Part shown: piece by piece, positions 1 to 11,587 of the stretch
How the letters are laid out: each line of letters opens with the position of its first letter
Numbering within the stretch: the stretch's first letter is position 1
Source: Anthonomus grandis grandis
Taxonomy: Eukaryota; Arthropoda; Insecta; Coleoptera; Curculionidae
Reading direction: 5' to 3'
Assembly (NCBI RefSeq): GCF_022605725.1
Contig: NC_065554.1
Span: 26,493,100 to 26,557,099, forward strand
DNA length: 64,000 nucleotides
Notes under the pieces: model-generated
What the model was told of the DNA's origin: nothing
Databases searched by the model: none
Seen by the model: the letters and a program-made list of their open reading frames with translations, nothing else
Program-made: the position numbers and the translations under genes

Positions 1-26
1 TACGCAGACCAGACCAGGTCTGCGTA
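1..26. repeat. Perfect 10-bp inverted repeat (hairpin)
   Basis: TACGCAGACC at 1-10 is the exact reverse complement of GGTCTGCGTA at 17-26, with a 6-base spacer. It lies at the decayed 3' edge of the LINE relic that follows, so it may be an incidental rearrangement of that element. Confidence 0.6.
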
Positions 27-1160
27 TCAGAATACTGACGCACTCCGAATACAGTAACGGATGATTTTGAAGGGTTTATCTTTAGATCATGTATAAATTG
101 TGTACAACAATGGCCCCAGGATTCTTGCCTGAGGAACAACTACTGATAAAGGTGCTGAGTTAGATTTTATACCATTCAAAACGATCTGCTGGCTGCGATT
201 ACCCAAAAATGATTTAAAAAATGTTATTGAATCTCTTGAAAATCCTATATAACTTAAAATTGATAATAAAATCCTATGATTAATTAAATCGAATGCCTTT
301 GTGTAGTCAAGTAAAATTAAAGCAGTAAACTCCCCTTGATCCCACGCTCGGAAAATGTCATCTGTCACGTCAGCCATAGCCGTAGCACAGCTATATCCTT
401 GACGAAACCCTGATTGTTTGAGTGGCAAAATTTCATGATTGTTCAAAAATACTCGAGCTTGATTATTGGCAACTTTTTCGAGAATTTTGGAAAGAACGGG
501 AAGAATGCTTATTGATCGGAGATCTTTAAGTTCCTTTGGTTGAGCTATTTTGGCCAAAGGCATGACTAAGGCGTCTTTCCACATATTTGGAAATACTGAA
601 TTTTTCAAACATTCGTTTATTATGTGAAGCACAAAGGGGACAATAAATGGACAACAAATCTGAATTAATATAATATTAAGCCCCTCACAATCATAAGCTT
701 TACTTTTTATGGAAAGAATAGTTCTTATTAACTCGATTTTGGTTATTTCTTGCAGTTGAAAAGCATGTTCAAAATTTTTAACTAAATTATTATCATAAAA
801 ATGCAGCAGATTCTTATTTGCTTGATACGGATTAGTACAGTTCGAAGTAAAAAAATTATTAATTAAGTTTACATCACATAACTCTAAAGGAATGTTCTTT
901 TGTCTATTTTTAACATTAAGTTTTTTCATTTCTGCCCAGGTTTCCCTACTTGATAAATTGGAATAAAATTTTGTTCGTAAAAAGGCTTTTTTTTCATTAC
1001 AAATCGCTGCCGTCGTGAAATTGCGCAATTGCTTATAATAATCATAGGCCGCTGGCTGTCTTGTAGTTTTAAAGTTACCTAACGCTCTATTTCGTAATTT
1101 CTGAAGAAGCCTTATATTCGTAATTTCTTCTATTAAAATTCTTCTGTGGACACCGGCCAT
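1..1160 (-). mobile_element. LINE (non-LTR retrotransposon) reverse transcriptase relic
   Basis: A 357-codon minus-strand frame (1160 down to 87) carries the fingers and palm of a non-LTR reverse transcriptase. In order it shows a region resembling the LRSISILPVLSKILEKV fingers motif (about residues 215-231), the QSGFRQGYSCATA box (about 249-261), motif A as LILLDYTKAFDLINHRIL (about 281-298) with its catalytic Asp, and VPQARILGPLLYTIYT (about 342-357), where the usual VPQGSILGP has changed. A TGA at 87-89 then ends the frame. The expected YADD box survives only as a broken QYSDTQ-like stretch at 20-37. No endonuclease domain is visible upstream. The motif style fits the Jockey/CR1 group, but the clade is a guess. 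It is a dead copy truncated at both ends. The residues are read from sequence; the family assignment is from known LINE motifs. Confidence 0.9.
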
Positions 1161-1218
1161 TGCATCTTTACCAACTATAAGTCATTTGACAAGGTTAAAA
1201 GAATACGTGAGAGTTTTC

Positions 1219-1370
1219 ATGGACTTTAGTGTAGCTTTTGACAAGGTGAACCACAATTGTATTTTTTCTCAACGACTTTGGATAAAATGACAATGACAGA
1301 TGTCTTGGAGGTACTACTAGGCTTAACTTCTTGGCATCTCTGCTTATAGGACGAGGTCTAGAGTTCCACA
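1219..1370 (+). mobile_element. Short LINE reverse transcriptase scrap
   Basis: Plus-strand translation from 1219 gives MDFSVAFDKVNHNCIF, an eroded motif A (usual form DFSKAFDKVNH). It is followed, after stops, by YRTRSRVPHI, which resembles the region just after motif A. It lies on the opposite strand to the larger relic on its left, so it is a separate insertion. Too short for clade assignment. Confidence 0.6.
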
Positions 1371-1509
1371 TATACATATAACATATACATACATATATTA
1401 TACATCAATTTAATTTTTTTCCCTTTTTTCCCGTAATGAGTCTAAATATATCCAAAAAACATCAGTTCATTCCTATTTTCTTCTCATTTATAGATTGAGT
1501 ACAGATATA

Positions 1510-2906
1510 CAGGGTGTCCTGAAATTACATCGCAATATTTTACTAGCCGCATCTTTATCTAAAACTAAGACAAAAACTTCATTGAATAGTGAATTGTTTT
1601 CATGTTACAGGGGTTTTATAATTCCTATTGAAGATGGTCTTTTGTTAATATTTTCGAAACGCCTGGTCGTTATTTTTCGAATTTTTTATCGTATACTAAT
1701 TTTATTGTTACTAATTGATTTTATAACATTCATTGCTAAAATGTATACAGGGTTGTATAAAATTAGTGGTCAGCAAAGATAAAAATGTCATAACTTTTTT
1801 TCTCATTACTTTGTAATTAATTGTATAGTAAAATTAAAAAGAACCGAAATTTTTACATAAAAAAGGTCCTCTTGTCTTATTTCCCCCGTACATTTTAGCA
1901 TAAAATGTTATAAAATCAGTTAGCAATAATAACAGTAGTCACTTTTTTGCAAAAAAATATTGAAAACATAAATTAGTTAAATAAGCTTTTTGGTTTCTAT
2001 TCAAAATTTAAACATCATCTGAATGTTCCAAAATATTCTCTTAGCCACTAAAAGATGTTCCTTTGATGGCACTGGATTTTCCTGGGATATCCCCGAAATA
2101 TTCTGGTAATTGACAACATGTTCCAAGTATGTTTTAAAACACGATTCTTCATACCAGAAAGCAGCAAAGGAGCCCTTAAAGGTATTCAATAAGCGGAAAC
2201 GAAAAACAACATGTTTAACTGCTATAACAGAAATAAATAGATGGAAGAAAATGAAAAGAGAAATAAGCAAAAACCAACCAGATCCAGTTATTTTAGACAT
2301 TGCCGATGCAGAAAATAGTTTTGTATTGGTCAAATTATACAAATGTTAAAGTATTAAATAGGACAAGTTGCAGAGATTCATTTCGATTAATGCGACTTAA
2401 ATGTAAATTTTTGATGCAAGCATGGTAACATTTTTTTTCCTATTATAGAAGAGTCAAACTTTGTTCTTATAATAGTTTTGATCAAAAAATGTCCAACGTG
2501 CCCTGGTCTCTCCTAAATCAGGTCAGTCGTAAAGCTAAATTCGTTATCTTAAGCTTGATATAAATCCTGTTAGAGCAGAGTAAGTTAATTTAATAAGAAC
2601 TAAATTATGTGTATTAATTTTGTGTCCGTTACAAACACTCTAAGGTCTAGATGCAGCTCAATATTTAGGAGGAGTAGCGGTACGAGTTGAATATGTGATA
2701 TTCGACTATACGATATAAATTTCGAAAAATAACGACCAGGCGTTTCGAAAATATTAAAAAAAAAAACATCTTCAATAGGAATTATAAAACACCCTGTAAT
2801 ATGAAAACGATTCACTTTTCAAGATTCCTGTAAATAAAGTTTTTGTCTTATTTTTAGACAAAGATGCGGCTGGTAAAATATTTTGATGTAATTTCAAGAC
2901 ACCCTG
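1510..2906. mobile_element. Non-autonomous DNA element with ~190-bp terminal inverted repeats
   Basis: The left arm (about 1510-1696) starts CAGGGTGTCCTGAAATTACA and is the near reverse complement of the right arm (about 2707-2906), which ends TGTAATTTCAAGACACCCTG. The arms include a shared block reading CGCCTGGTCGTTATTTTTCG on the left copy. The left end is preceded by TA, as in Tc1/mariner-type insertions; the right flank reads AATA, so the duplication is imperfect. The interior (1700-2700) has only short frames, such as a lysine-rich 79-codon plus-strand frame at 2110-2349, and none shows a transposase motif. This is a long-TIR MITE-like or internally deleted element. The superfamily is not proven. 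Confidence 0.75.
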
Positions 2907-4883
2907 AATAAATAAAAATTCGATTTTTCCACCTATTTTCTAAATAGTGTTTGGATCGCTTGGAAATAGTGTTTTTTTCCTCTCTTAGGCATATTTGAAA
3001 ATTATCTGAAGATCCGATGAGACAATTAAGTGAATACTCTGTATATCCCACTCCAAAAACTTAAACAATAGAAACGCAACCGCACACAGCAGCAAATTGA
3101 AAGCTGCACGATAGCGTTTCTATGTCAACGTAGCGACGTAGGGGGACCATCATTCACTTAGCCGAGACAAGAGATGGGCGTCTCGCTTAGGCATTTGTTC
3201 CGGGATACAGTTGTGTTCCTGTGGGATACAACTCGAGATACGCAAATTGCCGTGGTGCAGAATTAGCGACGATGAGTTTAGCTTCGGTAGGCAATTGATG
3301 ATGGATCGAAATCCGAAAAACCGGAAGCCGAACAACGGATAAAGAAAAGTTTTCGCACCGAAGGCGCGACTGAAGACGGAGACTTTCTTCGCCATGTACC
3401 CATTAAATCTTCGAGCGCATCATGTAAAGTAATTTTGTGCCAATATGTAATTTCGTTATTATATTTTGCTCCAATGAAAGGAAAATTACATGGTGGGCGC
3501 CCTGTGCCATAAAAAATTATAATGAATGGCCTCAAGGTTATTTTATCGGCACCTATATTGTTTTATTTATGATTTAAAAATACTGTGGGCTCAACTTAAA
3601 AGATGGCCAATGTTATATTTTGCTGCGCTCTCCCCCTTTGGTATAAAATGACTATTATCTGTGAATAATGGGGGTGTAAGCTGTCAGGTTTGATCGAATA
3701 CCTTGGGACTGCGCTAGAGTGTTTAGCGGTTTGAGGTAATGCCATCTGTCAGCTTAACTGATTCCCTGCAAATGGAGAGTTTGATTTACTTAATGTTACA
3801 AGGGAATATTATAATCTACTCCATTTCATTTATCTCTTACTGTATAAATTGTAATGAGGTCTCCCTAGATTTGTACATTAATTGAATTCACGAGCCCTGG
3901 AGCATCCAACAAGTTTTAAATATAAAGAGATTGGTATATATCTTACATTTTATCCTTCTCACACTCCCTTTATTGCTCTTAATTATTTTCTTTTTCTGTT
4001 CTTTAATTTTCATATTCTCTTCATTGCTCTATATTTTGCATCAGAGAAAATCTATCTTCACCTACTGCCTAAGTTTTTTTTCTTCCTGTGTCTTTATTCT
4101 ATAGTTCTTTCTCTTTTTTTATTCACACCACAGGCTCAAGCCATTAACTGAAAAAAGAACAATCTGTTTTCTTCTTCTCATTATATAACATCATTTTACT
4201 TTTTTTAATAGCATTCCTTTAATAACATAAACTTTTCAATTTTCTTATTCTCAACTCTGAACGCCATTTATTCCTGTTGAATCGTATTCTGCACTTTCTC
4301 ATATTATTTTAACACCTCCTCTCTTTTCCTTTTTTTTTTCTTCTTTCATATTCTTGTTCTTTTTCTTTCAAATACTTTACGTTGCTCTATATTTCACTAT
4401 CTCGTTGTATTTATATTCCAAGCATTTTGGAAGCATTTTTTCCTCCCATTAGAACCATTTTACTCAATCTTGATCTGCATTTTATACCTTTACTTCTTTT
4501 CCCACCTACTCACCACCTTTCTGTCTTTTTTTTTACATAGTATTGATTTACCCTTGCCTAGTATCTCGCTTCTCTAGCTCTATAGCTGTCATAGCAATAG
4601 TAAGAGGCTGTTCTACATTATATGGTCTTCTTTCTCTTCTTCTCAAAATTTTCGATCGGAATAGACCATTCTACCAGAAGATATTCTCCAAGTGATTTTT
4701 AGGTTACATTTGCCACTTGCCCCTCAAAAACAATTATGATGCATCCTATGCATTATTTTCAATTACATATTAACATAAGCGATCCTTTGGAGTTTAATTC
4801 CCTACCTTTTTCTAATTAAGAACGTTTCTGTGAAAGGGCAATTCTTCGTCATATTCTCATAATTTCCTAGATTTCAGATTTCA
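2907..4883. other. No gene recognised; GC-richer block then T/C-rich stretch
   Basis: 3060-3540 is less AT-rich and has several overlapping short frames on both strands, none with a recognisable domain. It includes GGGCGCCC near 3490. 3880-4560 is strikingly T/C-rich on the plus strand. No RNA gene, exon with convincing splice sites, or repeat arm was identified. Confidence 0.5.
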
Positions 4884-5190
4884 GTTGACCAGCATGGATT
4901 CTTCTCAGGTAGATCTTATATAGCTAATCTGTGCTCTTTTTCTCGTGAAGTTCTGTATGAAATTGATCAACTAGATGCTATTTACACTGACCTTAGTAAA
5001 GCCTTTAACCAAGTTGAGTTTTTTGAACTTAAACACTCTAGTAAAATTGCTTTACTCATGTTTTATTGATCAAATGCAAACTATATAAATTAATCCCAAC
5101 TTCTGTTGTACCTTAGGATTCTACCTTGGACCACTTTTAACTTATTTCTTAATAATCTAATAATATCCCTGATATTACAAATTGAATAAC
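4884..5190 (+). mobile_element. LINE reverse transcriptase relic
   Basis: Plus-strand translation from 4884 gives VDQHGFFSGRSYIANLCSF, the QHGF..GRS box typical of non-LTR reverse transcriptases. It runs in frame into AIYTDLSKAFNQVEFFELK, motif A with the first catalytic Asp. Stops follow, but the same frame family can still be traced around 5101-5190 as a decayed VPxGSxLGPLL-like segment ending near NNIPDI. Only about 300 bp remain, with several stops. Confidence 0.8.
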
Positions 5191-6035
5191 TTAATCTTGG
5201 ATCTGTCGTCATCAATACCCATTAACCGTATCTGGAATGACACTTCCATTACAATTAACACCAAAGTCAGGATTATACGAACTCTTATTTTCCCAATATC
5301 GACTTATGCACCAAAGACGTAAGCAATAAAAATAGCAGATCGTCGAATATTGTGCTATAGAAGAATGATCCGAATTCCATGTACAGCACACTGCACCAAC
5401 GAATCAATTCTGAGATGACTGCGAATCACAACCAGACTATTCACTTATATCAACAAGCAGTATTTAAAATGCTTTTGCCAGGAGAGGAAATGAAGGAATA
5501 TCAAGAGGATGTTCATGGAAGCAAACAATTGATGAACTTACTATATTAATCCACCATCCTCTGAGGGGTTTACAGATTATGAAAGAACGTTCATGAGCCA
5601 CTGTCATTTTTTGCAGCGGTATATGACTGAAACATTGTAGTCGTTTCTGTTGTATACAAACAAGATTATCAGATATGATACCTGATACCTGATATATTGG
5701 TAATATCATTTTAAAGTGTGAATCATGCTGTTTATAAATTGAAGGCCTGAAATAAGTCCAAGCAATAGTTGTAGAAATATTGGAATTTTAAAGACATCTC
5801 AGAGCTGGATATTTCTGGAAATATAGGAAATTTAAGCAATTAAGAAAAATAGAAAGATATAGACCCAGATAAAGTGTGCAAAAAGGAAAAATTAGCCTTT
5901 TGTCTCATATGTATTAGCTCGTCACTATTACCGAATTACAACAAGCAGGGCTTTCCAAGGGGTTTAGTACTATTGACTACCTTCAGTCCATAATAGAAAT
6001 AGTATAAAATAATAGAAAACACAACAAAAGAATAA
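5191..6035. other. No gene recognised
   Basis: AT-rich sequence between two LINE relics. The longest frame (81 codons, minus strand, 5464-5709) has no recognisable motif. It could be further decayed LINE sequence, but I cannot show this. Confidence 0.4.
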
Positions 6036-6503
6036 ATGAACAAACTCTTCTTTCATAAGGCGTTTCATTCAATTGAGACGCGGGCACTCATCCAAGCAAT
6101 GAATATTGCGAGAATTAATTCTCGTTATTCAAATCTGTTGAAGAATATGCATGCTAAATCAACGAGAATCTTAAAACAGATAAAATCAAAATTAATAGAG
6201 GAATACGTCAAGGCGATACTATATTCCCAAAGTTATTCACAACAAGGCTTATTAATAAAAGGGTTTTTTTTTTCAATCAGCAGCAACGTGCAAGAACTAA
6301 GTAATATGCTAGAAGAGCTTAATGAACTAAAATCGCAGAACAAATATATAGATGTTAAGAAACTGGACAATGCAAAGAAGTATATTTATCTGGAGCGTAC
6401 AATAAGAATAAGCCAAGAAAAACAAACAGCGAAGATAACATCAAGATTAATAATAGGAATACAAATTTTCACCAATAAAAAAATTATATATTTTTGTACT
6501 TGA
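6036..6503 (+). mobile_element. RTE/BovB-like LINE reverse transcriptase relic (frameshifted)
   Basis: A 155-codon frame starts in a motif A remnant (KAFHSIETRALIQAM) and continues with NSRYSNLLKNMHA, the segment that follows motif A in RTE/BovB-type elements. Around 6198-6243 the conserved box lies in a different frame, reading GIRQGDTIFPKLFT (family form GVRQGDTISPKLFT), so a frameshift is present. The original frame resumes at SSNVQELSNMLEELNE, which normally follows the FADD box. The FADD box itself is deleted. The end resembles the YIYLGxxI..G region (KYIYLERTIRISQEKQT). This is an internally deleted dead copy; the RTE clade is inferred from these motifs. Confidence 0.8.
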
Positions 6504-6636
6504 AGGAGCAGGTGCAATCAAGTTTCTAATAACATTTATCCTCCCTCATCTGATAGTTATGATTTATGAACATATCTTAATAAAATTTAAAAACAAATAT
6601 TTAGTGTTTAACCTGCTTTCTTAATCAATGATCTCA

Positions 6637-7212
6637 TCACTTACAAGTTCCCCTAGTATTTCCTGAGAAAAGAGCCCCTGTATTATCAGCATATGATATA
6701 GCAACTCCATTTTTTATTACAATATTAATCAGCGGAGAATTAATATATGCTGCAAATAGAATAGGACCAAGTACAGTATCCTGAGGAATTCCTAATTTGA
6801 GTACTATTTCTTGACTTATAGTTTGACCAATTTTAACTGACTGAACCCTGTCCTTAAGGTAGTCGTCAAATACATCTAAAACATTACCCCCTACACCATA
6901 GGATTTTAGCACCTGAGGTAGGTCGTGGGTTACTCTATCAAATGCCTTAGCTAGATCCAAAAATACGGCCAGACATTTTTTGCCATTATCCAGACTATCT
7001 GTGTAACACAGTTCACAAACAGCATCCGTTGTGCTAAGACTAAATTGAATGGCGTTCGCTTTGGAGATAAATATGAAGTGAACGATGGTTCTAATCAGTC
7101 TTAAAGACAGGAGAAGGAACAAAGATATCCTCCAAGAACGAACCAAATCCATGGATTGATAACATGTAAATTGATACGTTGATGACCAAAGCCAAGAAAT
7201 TCTGATGCCCAT
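6637..7212 (-). mobile_element. LINE reverse transcriptase relic with YADN in place of YADD
   Basis: The minus-strand frame of 191 codons shows motif A as LAVFLDLAKAFDRVTHD (about residues 80-96). It then shows SYGVGGNVLDVFDDYLKDR, GIPQDTVLGPILFAAYIN (GVPQGTVLGP in active relatives) and motif C as ISYADNTGALF (about 172-182). Motif C is normally YADD, so the second catalytic Asp is replaced by Asn. The N-terminal third (about residues 1-60) does not resemble a reverse transcriptase and probably comes from unrelated sequence read through. The copy is truncated at both ends and presumably inactive. Confidence 0.88.
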
Positions 7213-7849
7213 TTTACTTCAAGTCAGTTGACCTTACAGCACCACTATGTTGGGAGTATTTCATTGATGTCTCTACCTTCTCTCTTCTAAATGGCCACTT
7301 TCGGAACTATAAATAAAACCTGAAATGAAAAAAAAACTACTTACGTCAACTGTCCTCGCCCTAAGTTAAAGAAAAACCCCGAAGTCATAAAACAAACGGG
7401 AGGGAAAATGAACGTGGTGGTATAGTCAGTGGCCCGATCCGATTGAAAAAGTACGAATAGATATCGGATAATGCTCGCGGAGCTCTATAGAAGCACCGGT
7501 AAAAAGCCGGAGATTTATAGATCGAGATTCGGAGTTAGCGAGTTTAAATGCGAGGTTTTGACTTCGCCGAGCCAACAGGTTGGTTAAGGAGAAAACGTTG
7601 AGAGTGACAAATGGTAAATTCTTGCAGGAGTTGAAGGCGATTATGGCATTTAGGGACTTATGATGATGTTTGGATGGCAGTTTTGTATCAGTTATGGTAA
7701 GGAACGTGCTTTAAAATAAATAATCATTTTTTAATTAATAAACCATGGGAGCTGTGAATCAATGGATTTCATTTAGTTCTAGCTTTAAAATTTCTTTGGA
7801 CTCCAGTTTATAAATAACTCCAAAAACTGGATTAGCACGCTGATCCTGG
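7213..7849. other. No gene recognised
   Basis: 7380-7680 is less AT-rich and non-repetitive (for example GCTCGCGGAGCTC near 7470). It has no long frame and no recognisable RNA gene. The stretch GGTGGTATAGTCAGTGGC near 7416 is mildly tRNA A-box-like, but no B box or cloverleaf follows. Confidence 0.4.
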
Positions 7850-8480
7850 ATTATATTAACTGCATCTTACTCTTCGGGATTGTAATAAGCAAAATGGGCA
7901 TATCTTTTTAAGTTTACCAGTCGAACAAATATAGAACTTTCCTTTTGGGTGGATGACTTTGAGTGGCGTTTGGTAGCACTCAGCCAGCTTGTACTTTATA
8001 AAGTTTTTCTAATTCCTCGGATTTGTCAAAGGCTTGGGGCATTAATTCGATTGATGGCAATTATGGGCACAATTCAAAGTCACTCCCCGAAGTTCTGATT
8101 TGTCTTAACAGGGTCGAAAAGGTGCCTCATACTTTAGTCCAGAAGCCAAAGCTTCTGAAATACTTTTATAGTCAGTTATCCTTAGGGCGTGGTTTGTAAC
8201 TGGGTCTCAAATTCCATCAATAAATTAATTTACAAAGAGACTTGTCCTCGAAAGGTCTAATCACATTTACTAATCAAGCAACAACGGCCTGGAATTGCCG
8301 GAGACCTTCGTCAATTTGTTTCTTAGATTTCAATTGGACCAGATACTCTTGATGTAGATGGGCTTCATCATTATCATCATAAAGCTTTGAGCTTAGGCAT
8401 CAATACGTCAAAAATAAGTTGATCGTCAGATGATATCACATTAATGGAACTTGATACAATTTAATAATGTGTATTACAGA
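7850..8480 (-). mobile_element. Possible LTR-retrotransposon gag relic
   Basis: Reading the minus strand, segments in shifting frames resemble an LTR-retrotransposon Gag. EYLVQLKSKKQIDEGLRQF and FEDKSLCKLIY (about 8330-8240) are followed by ITDYKSISEALASGLKYEA (about 8185-8130), the last similar to the ALxxALxxEAA segment of Gag proteins. Near 7890 a CPFC pair could be the remnant of a zinc knuckle. Every segment is interrupted by stops. This is a weak assignment from pattern only. Confidence 0.3.
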
Positions 8481-8599
8481 GGCCGATGGTCACGTACAAC
8501 TCGTAATGTTATATAATTCCTTTAAATATTATAATTATTATATTTCATTTGGAAGTTTATAGTGATCCATGTTTTGAGTTACCACTTTCTCTCTCCTGA

Positions 8600-9185
8600 T
8601 TCTTCCTGGTGTAGGTATGCTCTTTGTAATATGTTATCCTGCTTACATTTGAGAAGGAAGTTGGAGATATAGAGATTGGAGATCACTTTAACTATGTTGG
8701 CTGAAGTTTCTTTTTCGAACAAAACTATAAGGACATCTCCTAGTTGAACTCTATCAGATGTGCATCTGATGAAAATTGGTGCATGATTTTTAGAATTTGT
8801 TTTGTGATAAATACGACGTCAGTTATTGATACTATTCTTTCTGAATCTTTGTTGTTCTTCCTTATTTGTTCTGTATTTTTCTAGTCTAGGCTTTATCACT
8901 AAACAGCTTTATTGTTATGTTAAATGTAGTTTTCTGGAGATCCTTTCTTGAAGATGGAGTCTGTTATGCTCGTGTGCCAGTGGTCTGGTATTTCTATTGT
9001 ACTCAATACTTTATTAGAGAGAGCTATAAGGCTGCCATATTTTAAAAGTTTGTTTGGTATATTTTATGTTCCTGGTACCACTCTTTCCACAGTTCTATAG
9101 CGACCTTTTTGCTTTGTACAAAATCATTCACTGACTTCTTTCTATTATTTAACATGCTGTATCTGTCATTTTTTATTCAGTTAAT
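8600..9185 (-). mobile_element. RTE-like LINE reverse transcriptase relic
   Basis: The minus strand from about 9080 reads NIPNKLLKYGSLIALSNKVL, then IPDHWHTSITDSIFKKGSPE. This is the IPNELLKYGG ... W..S.I..IFKKG region of RTE-type reverse transcriptases. Further along, with frameshifts, come EEQQRFRKNS, SITDVVFITKQILK and QLGDVLIVLFEKETSANIVK, matching the EEQQGFR..RST.DAIF.. and downstream helices. Motif A is broken and motif C is not visible. This is a dead copy separate from the relics on its left. Confidence 0.78.
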
Positions 9186-10084
9186 TTGATCCAGTGGTCT
9201 CTTTTGATATCTCTTAATTAATTTTTAGTTTGTATCTATTCTGCATATTATTGGGGGATTGGGAAGCTATTGATGTTAAGTAGCTTCTTCTTTTTCTTAG
9301 TTCTTCGTTTACTTTTTGACAGGATTTACGGATTAATATAAATTTCTTAATGTCATTCGATCAAACTTTAATAACTTTAGAAAAGCTCATAAGAATATTT
9401 TTAAAAATAATTTTCCGTACCTTTTGACCCAACTTTATTGGCGTAAAATAAATATAAACCCCAAACTCAATTTTTTTTATCTCGGTACTGTAAGGGTTAT
9501 AAACTTCTAAGTCTAGTAGCATTAGAGATATCAACACTAGTATACTAAACATTGCGTTTAAAGAGTGTATTCAAAAATTTCACATATCTTTTCCCTCTTA
9601 TTTTATGTTTTGTAGTAACGCATATTTAGGTTCCCTTATAATAGTCCGAAGTATTCAAGTTTTCTTCTTTTAAGCGTGTTAACAACTTCTTCCTTCTTTT
9701 GAAGTCTTAGACGCAGTTTTTCATGTTCGTGACTTAATTTTTCCAGGATATTTTTAACATGCGACAATAGCACCACATTTCAAAGGCATCAAGTTTATCA
9801 AAAGTTGATATAGTTTAATATGTAACGTTGATTTTTCGAAGCTAAAATTATAAAATAAATTTTGTTTGAAATTCTCTCTTTTATAATATATAAGTTCTAT
9901 ATTTAATAGCAGTGGAGATATTAAGGCTGGTGTACTAAGCATCCCGTTCACAGAGGTCGCGATTAAAAAATGTCTCATATCTTCTTTTGCAGCTGAGTTC
10001 AAGACGAAAATATCAGAAATGAAGTTAAAGTATTTTCTCCTATTTATGAGAATCTGGTATTTTTATTCTTATTGCATCAACCTT
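9186..10084. other. No gene recognised; AT-rich
   Basis: Short minus-strand frames at 9361-9552 and 9754-10002 share the look of dispersed repeat sequence: both cover a stretch ending TTAGAGATATCAACACTAG or GGAGATATTAAGGCTGGTG and a following (T/C)TCATATCTTTT(C/T). This suggests two diverged copies of a repeat. No domain is recognisable. Confidence 0.4.
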
Positions 10085-10205
10085 TTATGATATATGGTCT
10101 TTTGAATTTTACGACTTCACGTCAGCAACGCCTGGCTTCATCCAACAGATTTTGGTTGATAGCTTTTGATCTATCAAAGCTAAAATATCAAAATATACTA
10201 TGTTT
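10085..10205 (+). repeat. Dispersed repeat family R1, copy 1
   Basis: This contains GGTCTTTTGAATTTTACGAC, then TTCACGTCAGCAACGCCTGG, then a TTTTGGTTGATAGCTTTTGA block and AAAGCTAAAA. The same order of blocks recurs at about 13445-13600, 14685-14785, 14925-15030 and 54655-54740. Identity and function are unknown; it is probably a fragment of a transposable element. Confidence 0.65.
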
Positions 10206-11225
10206 GATTGACACATTTGATGGTACTGCCTAAATTACCTAAAAATATATTTTTTATAGGTAGTTAATAATTTAACCACAACATAATAACTTTTACGTGT
10301 AAAAAGTCTTATTGCTTTTACCGAACATCTTATTACATTCCAGTTTCTCGAATAGAAATTTGTAATAAACCAACTGAAGGCTACGGCTGCCAAGATGACT
10401 CGATAATTGTAAAATATGATTTATCAAGATAAAACGAGAAAATTATCGGCAATGTTGTACGGTAGTCCGTTAGAAATTGGCACCTACGCTTACTTCTTCG
10501 GGCCCCTACGGGGCATTTACGATTTTATCGACAACGGGACAGAAAACGTCGATTTTTTCCGCACAACGACGACGACCCGTTTCAAGTGAATTAAAAACCA
10601 AAACTAATAAATATTTTTTCGCCCCCGCTATACCTACGGTCATCTGTCAAAAAATAAACCGGAACGAGTGGTTTTCCCCCGCGTTTTAATTAGTAATAGC
10701 GACGGATGCGCCCGGTTAATTTATGATCATGTGATTACGGCAAAAACGGACCGAGTTTTATCGGGTGTCCAACCGGTTAAAATCCCGTGTTTTGTATAAT
10801 AAAATTAAACTGAAAAAAAATCAGGGGTGGGAGGGAAACCGCACACGCCAGATGGCGTCCTGTAATTGAAATAAAAAAATAAAAAAAGTGTGTATAATTT
10901 TAGGGTATGTGATGTACAATATGCGGCTGATCCTCACATTCCTTTATTTTATTGATAGTATTTAATAAATTTGTTATTTTTAATAAGTTTGACATAAGAT
11001 TGATTCATTCAAGAAATGATTTTCATCAAAACCTTGAGAGTAATTACCCTCCTTAAAGTCCGAAGTCTCGTGATTTAATAGGAATATTTTCTTGCAATTG
11101 AAGACTCTTAAAAGTATTATTTAAAAAGCTTTTTTCCATTGAAATCAGTTAAAAAAAATCGAAAATATTAACATTTTTAAGTGGCAGAATATTAAAGAAT
11201 AGAAGAATTAAATCACGAGACTGAT
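10206..11225. other. No gene recognised; includes a GC-richer unique block
   Basis: 10440-10860 is unusually GC- and CpG-rich for the window (for example TTCGGGCCCCTACGGGGC near 10497, itself partly palindromic). It has a 70-codon plus-strand frame at 10477-10689 without a recognisable domain. It could be a conserved non-coding or regulatory block. The rest is plain AT-rich sequence. Confidence 0.4.
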
Positions 11226-11390
11226 TTACCACAAACCAAAACTCTTTATTTTATTCTCGACACGAGTTTCGCTAACGATGTTAGCATCTTCAGGAGAAGA
11301 TTAACACTCTAAGACTTAAAGTTTTAATCAACCCTTGAAAATAAAACACGTGTCGAGAATAAAATAAAGAGTTTAGGTTAGTGGTAAATT
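11226..11390. mobile_element. Penelope-like terminal fragment with inverted arms
   Basis: The left arm (about 11226-11265) and right arm (about 11349-11388) are inverted copies sharing ACTCTTTATTTTATTCTCGA and its complement. The minus-strand copy includes a hammerhead-ribozyme-like core (separate entry), while the plus-strand copy is truncated before that core. Known biology: Penelope-like retroelements carry hammerhead motifs in their terminal repeats and often leave copies in inverted orientation. No reverse transcriptase or GIY-YIG sequence is visible nearby, so the assignment rests on this architecture. Confidence 0.5.
11254..11298 (-). ncRNA. Hammerhead-ribozyme-like motif (type I)
   Basis: On the minus strand, stem I 5' side is UUCUC (11298-11294), followed by the catalytic box CUGAAGA (11293-11287) and one extra U (11286 side). 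A stem II hairpin GCUAAC-AUC-GUUAGC follows, then GAAA, then a two-pair stem III (AC-UCGU-GU), C at the cleavage position, and GAGAA (11258-11254), which closes stem I against UUCUC. All core elements appear in the order expected of a type I hammerhead. The extra U between CUGAAGA and stem II and the 5-bp stem I depart from the textbook form, so activity is uncertain. Confidence 0.55.
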
Positions 11391-11587
11391 TCAACCATAA
11401 AAGAATTATTTAAAAGTAGCAGAAAAGTTTATATGAAACAAAAAATCGAATATGCTCAAATTAAATGTGATTTTTAATGCAGATCAATTTGACTACATTT
11501 TTTCGAAATATCATTAGTTATAATTTATATAAGTACCAGAGTGACCTGTTGGATTATAACCCCATGGAATGAAAGAAACACATTATA

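Noticed and set aside
2001..2349. Overlapping 113- and 79-codon frames inside the 1.4-kb long-TIR element
   Set aside because: Neither shows a transposase or other domain motif. The frames are antisense to each other and look incidental.
3150..3535. Two overlapping minus-strand frames and a plus-strand frame in a GC-richer block
   Set aside because: None has a recognisable domain or paired splice signals. The lower AT content alone makes longer chance frames likely.
7416..7600. tRNA-like A box (GGTGGTATAGTCAGTGG)
   Set aside because: No matching B box or cloverleaf could be drawn downstream.
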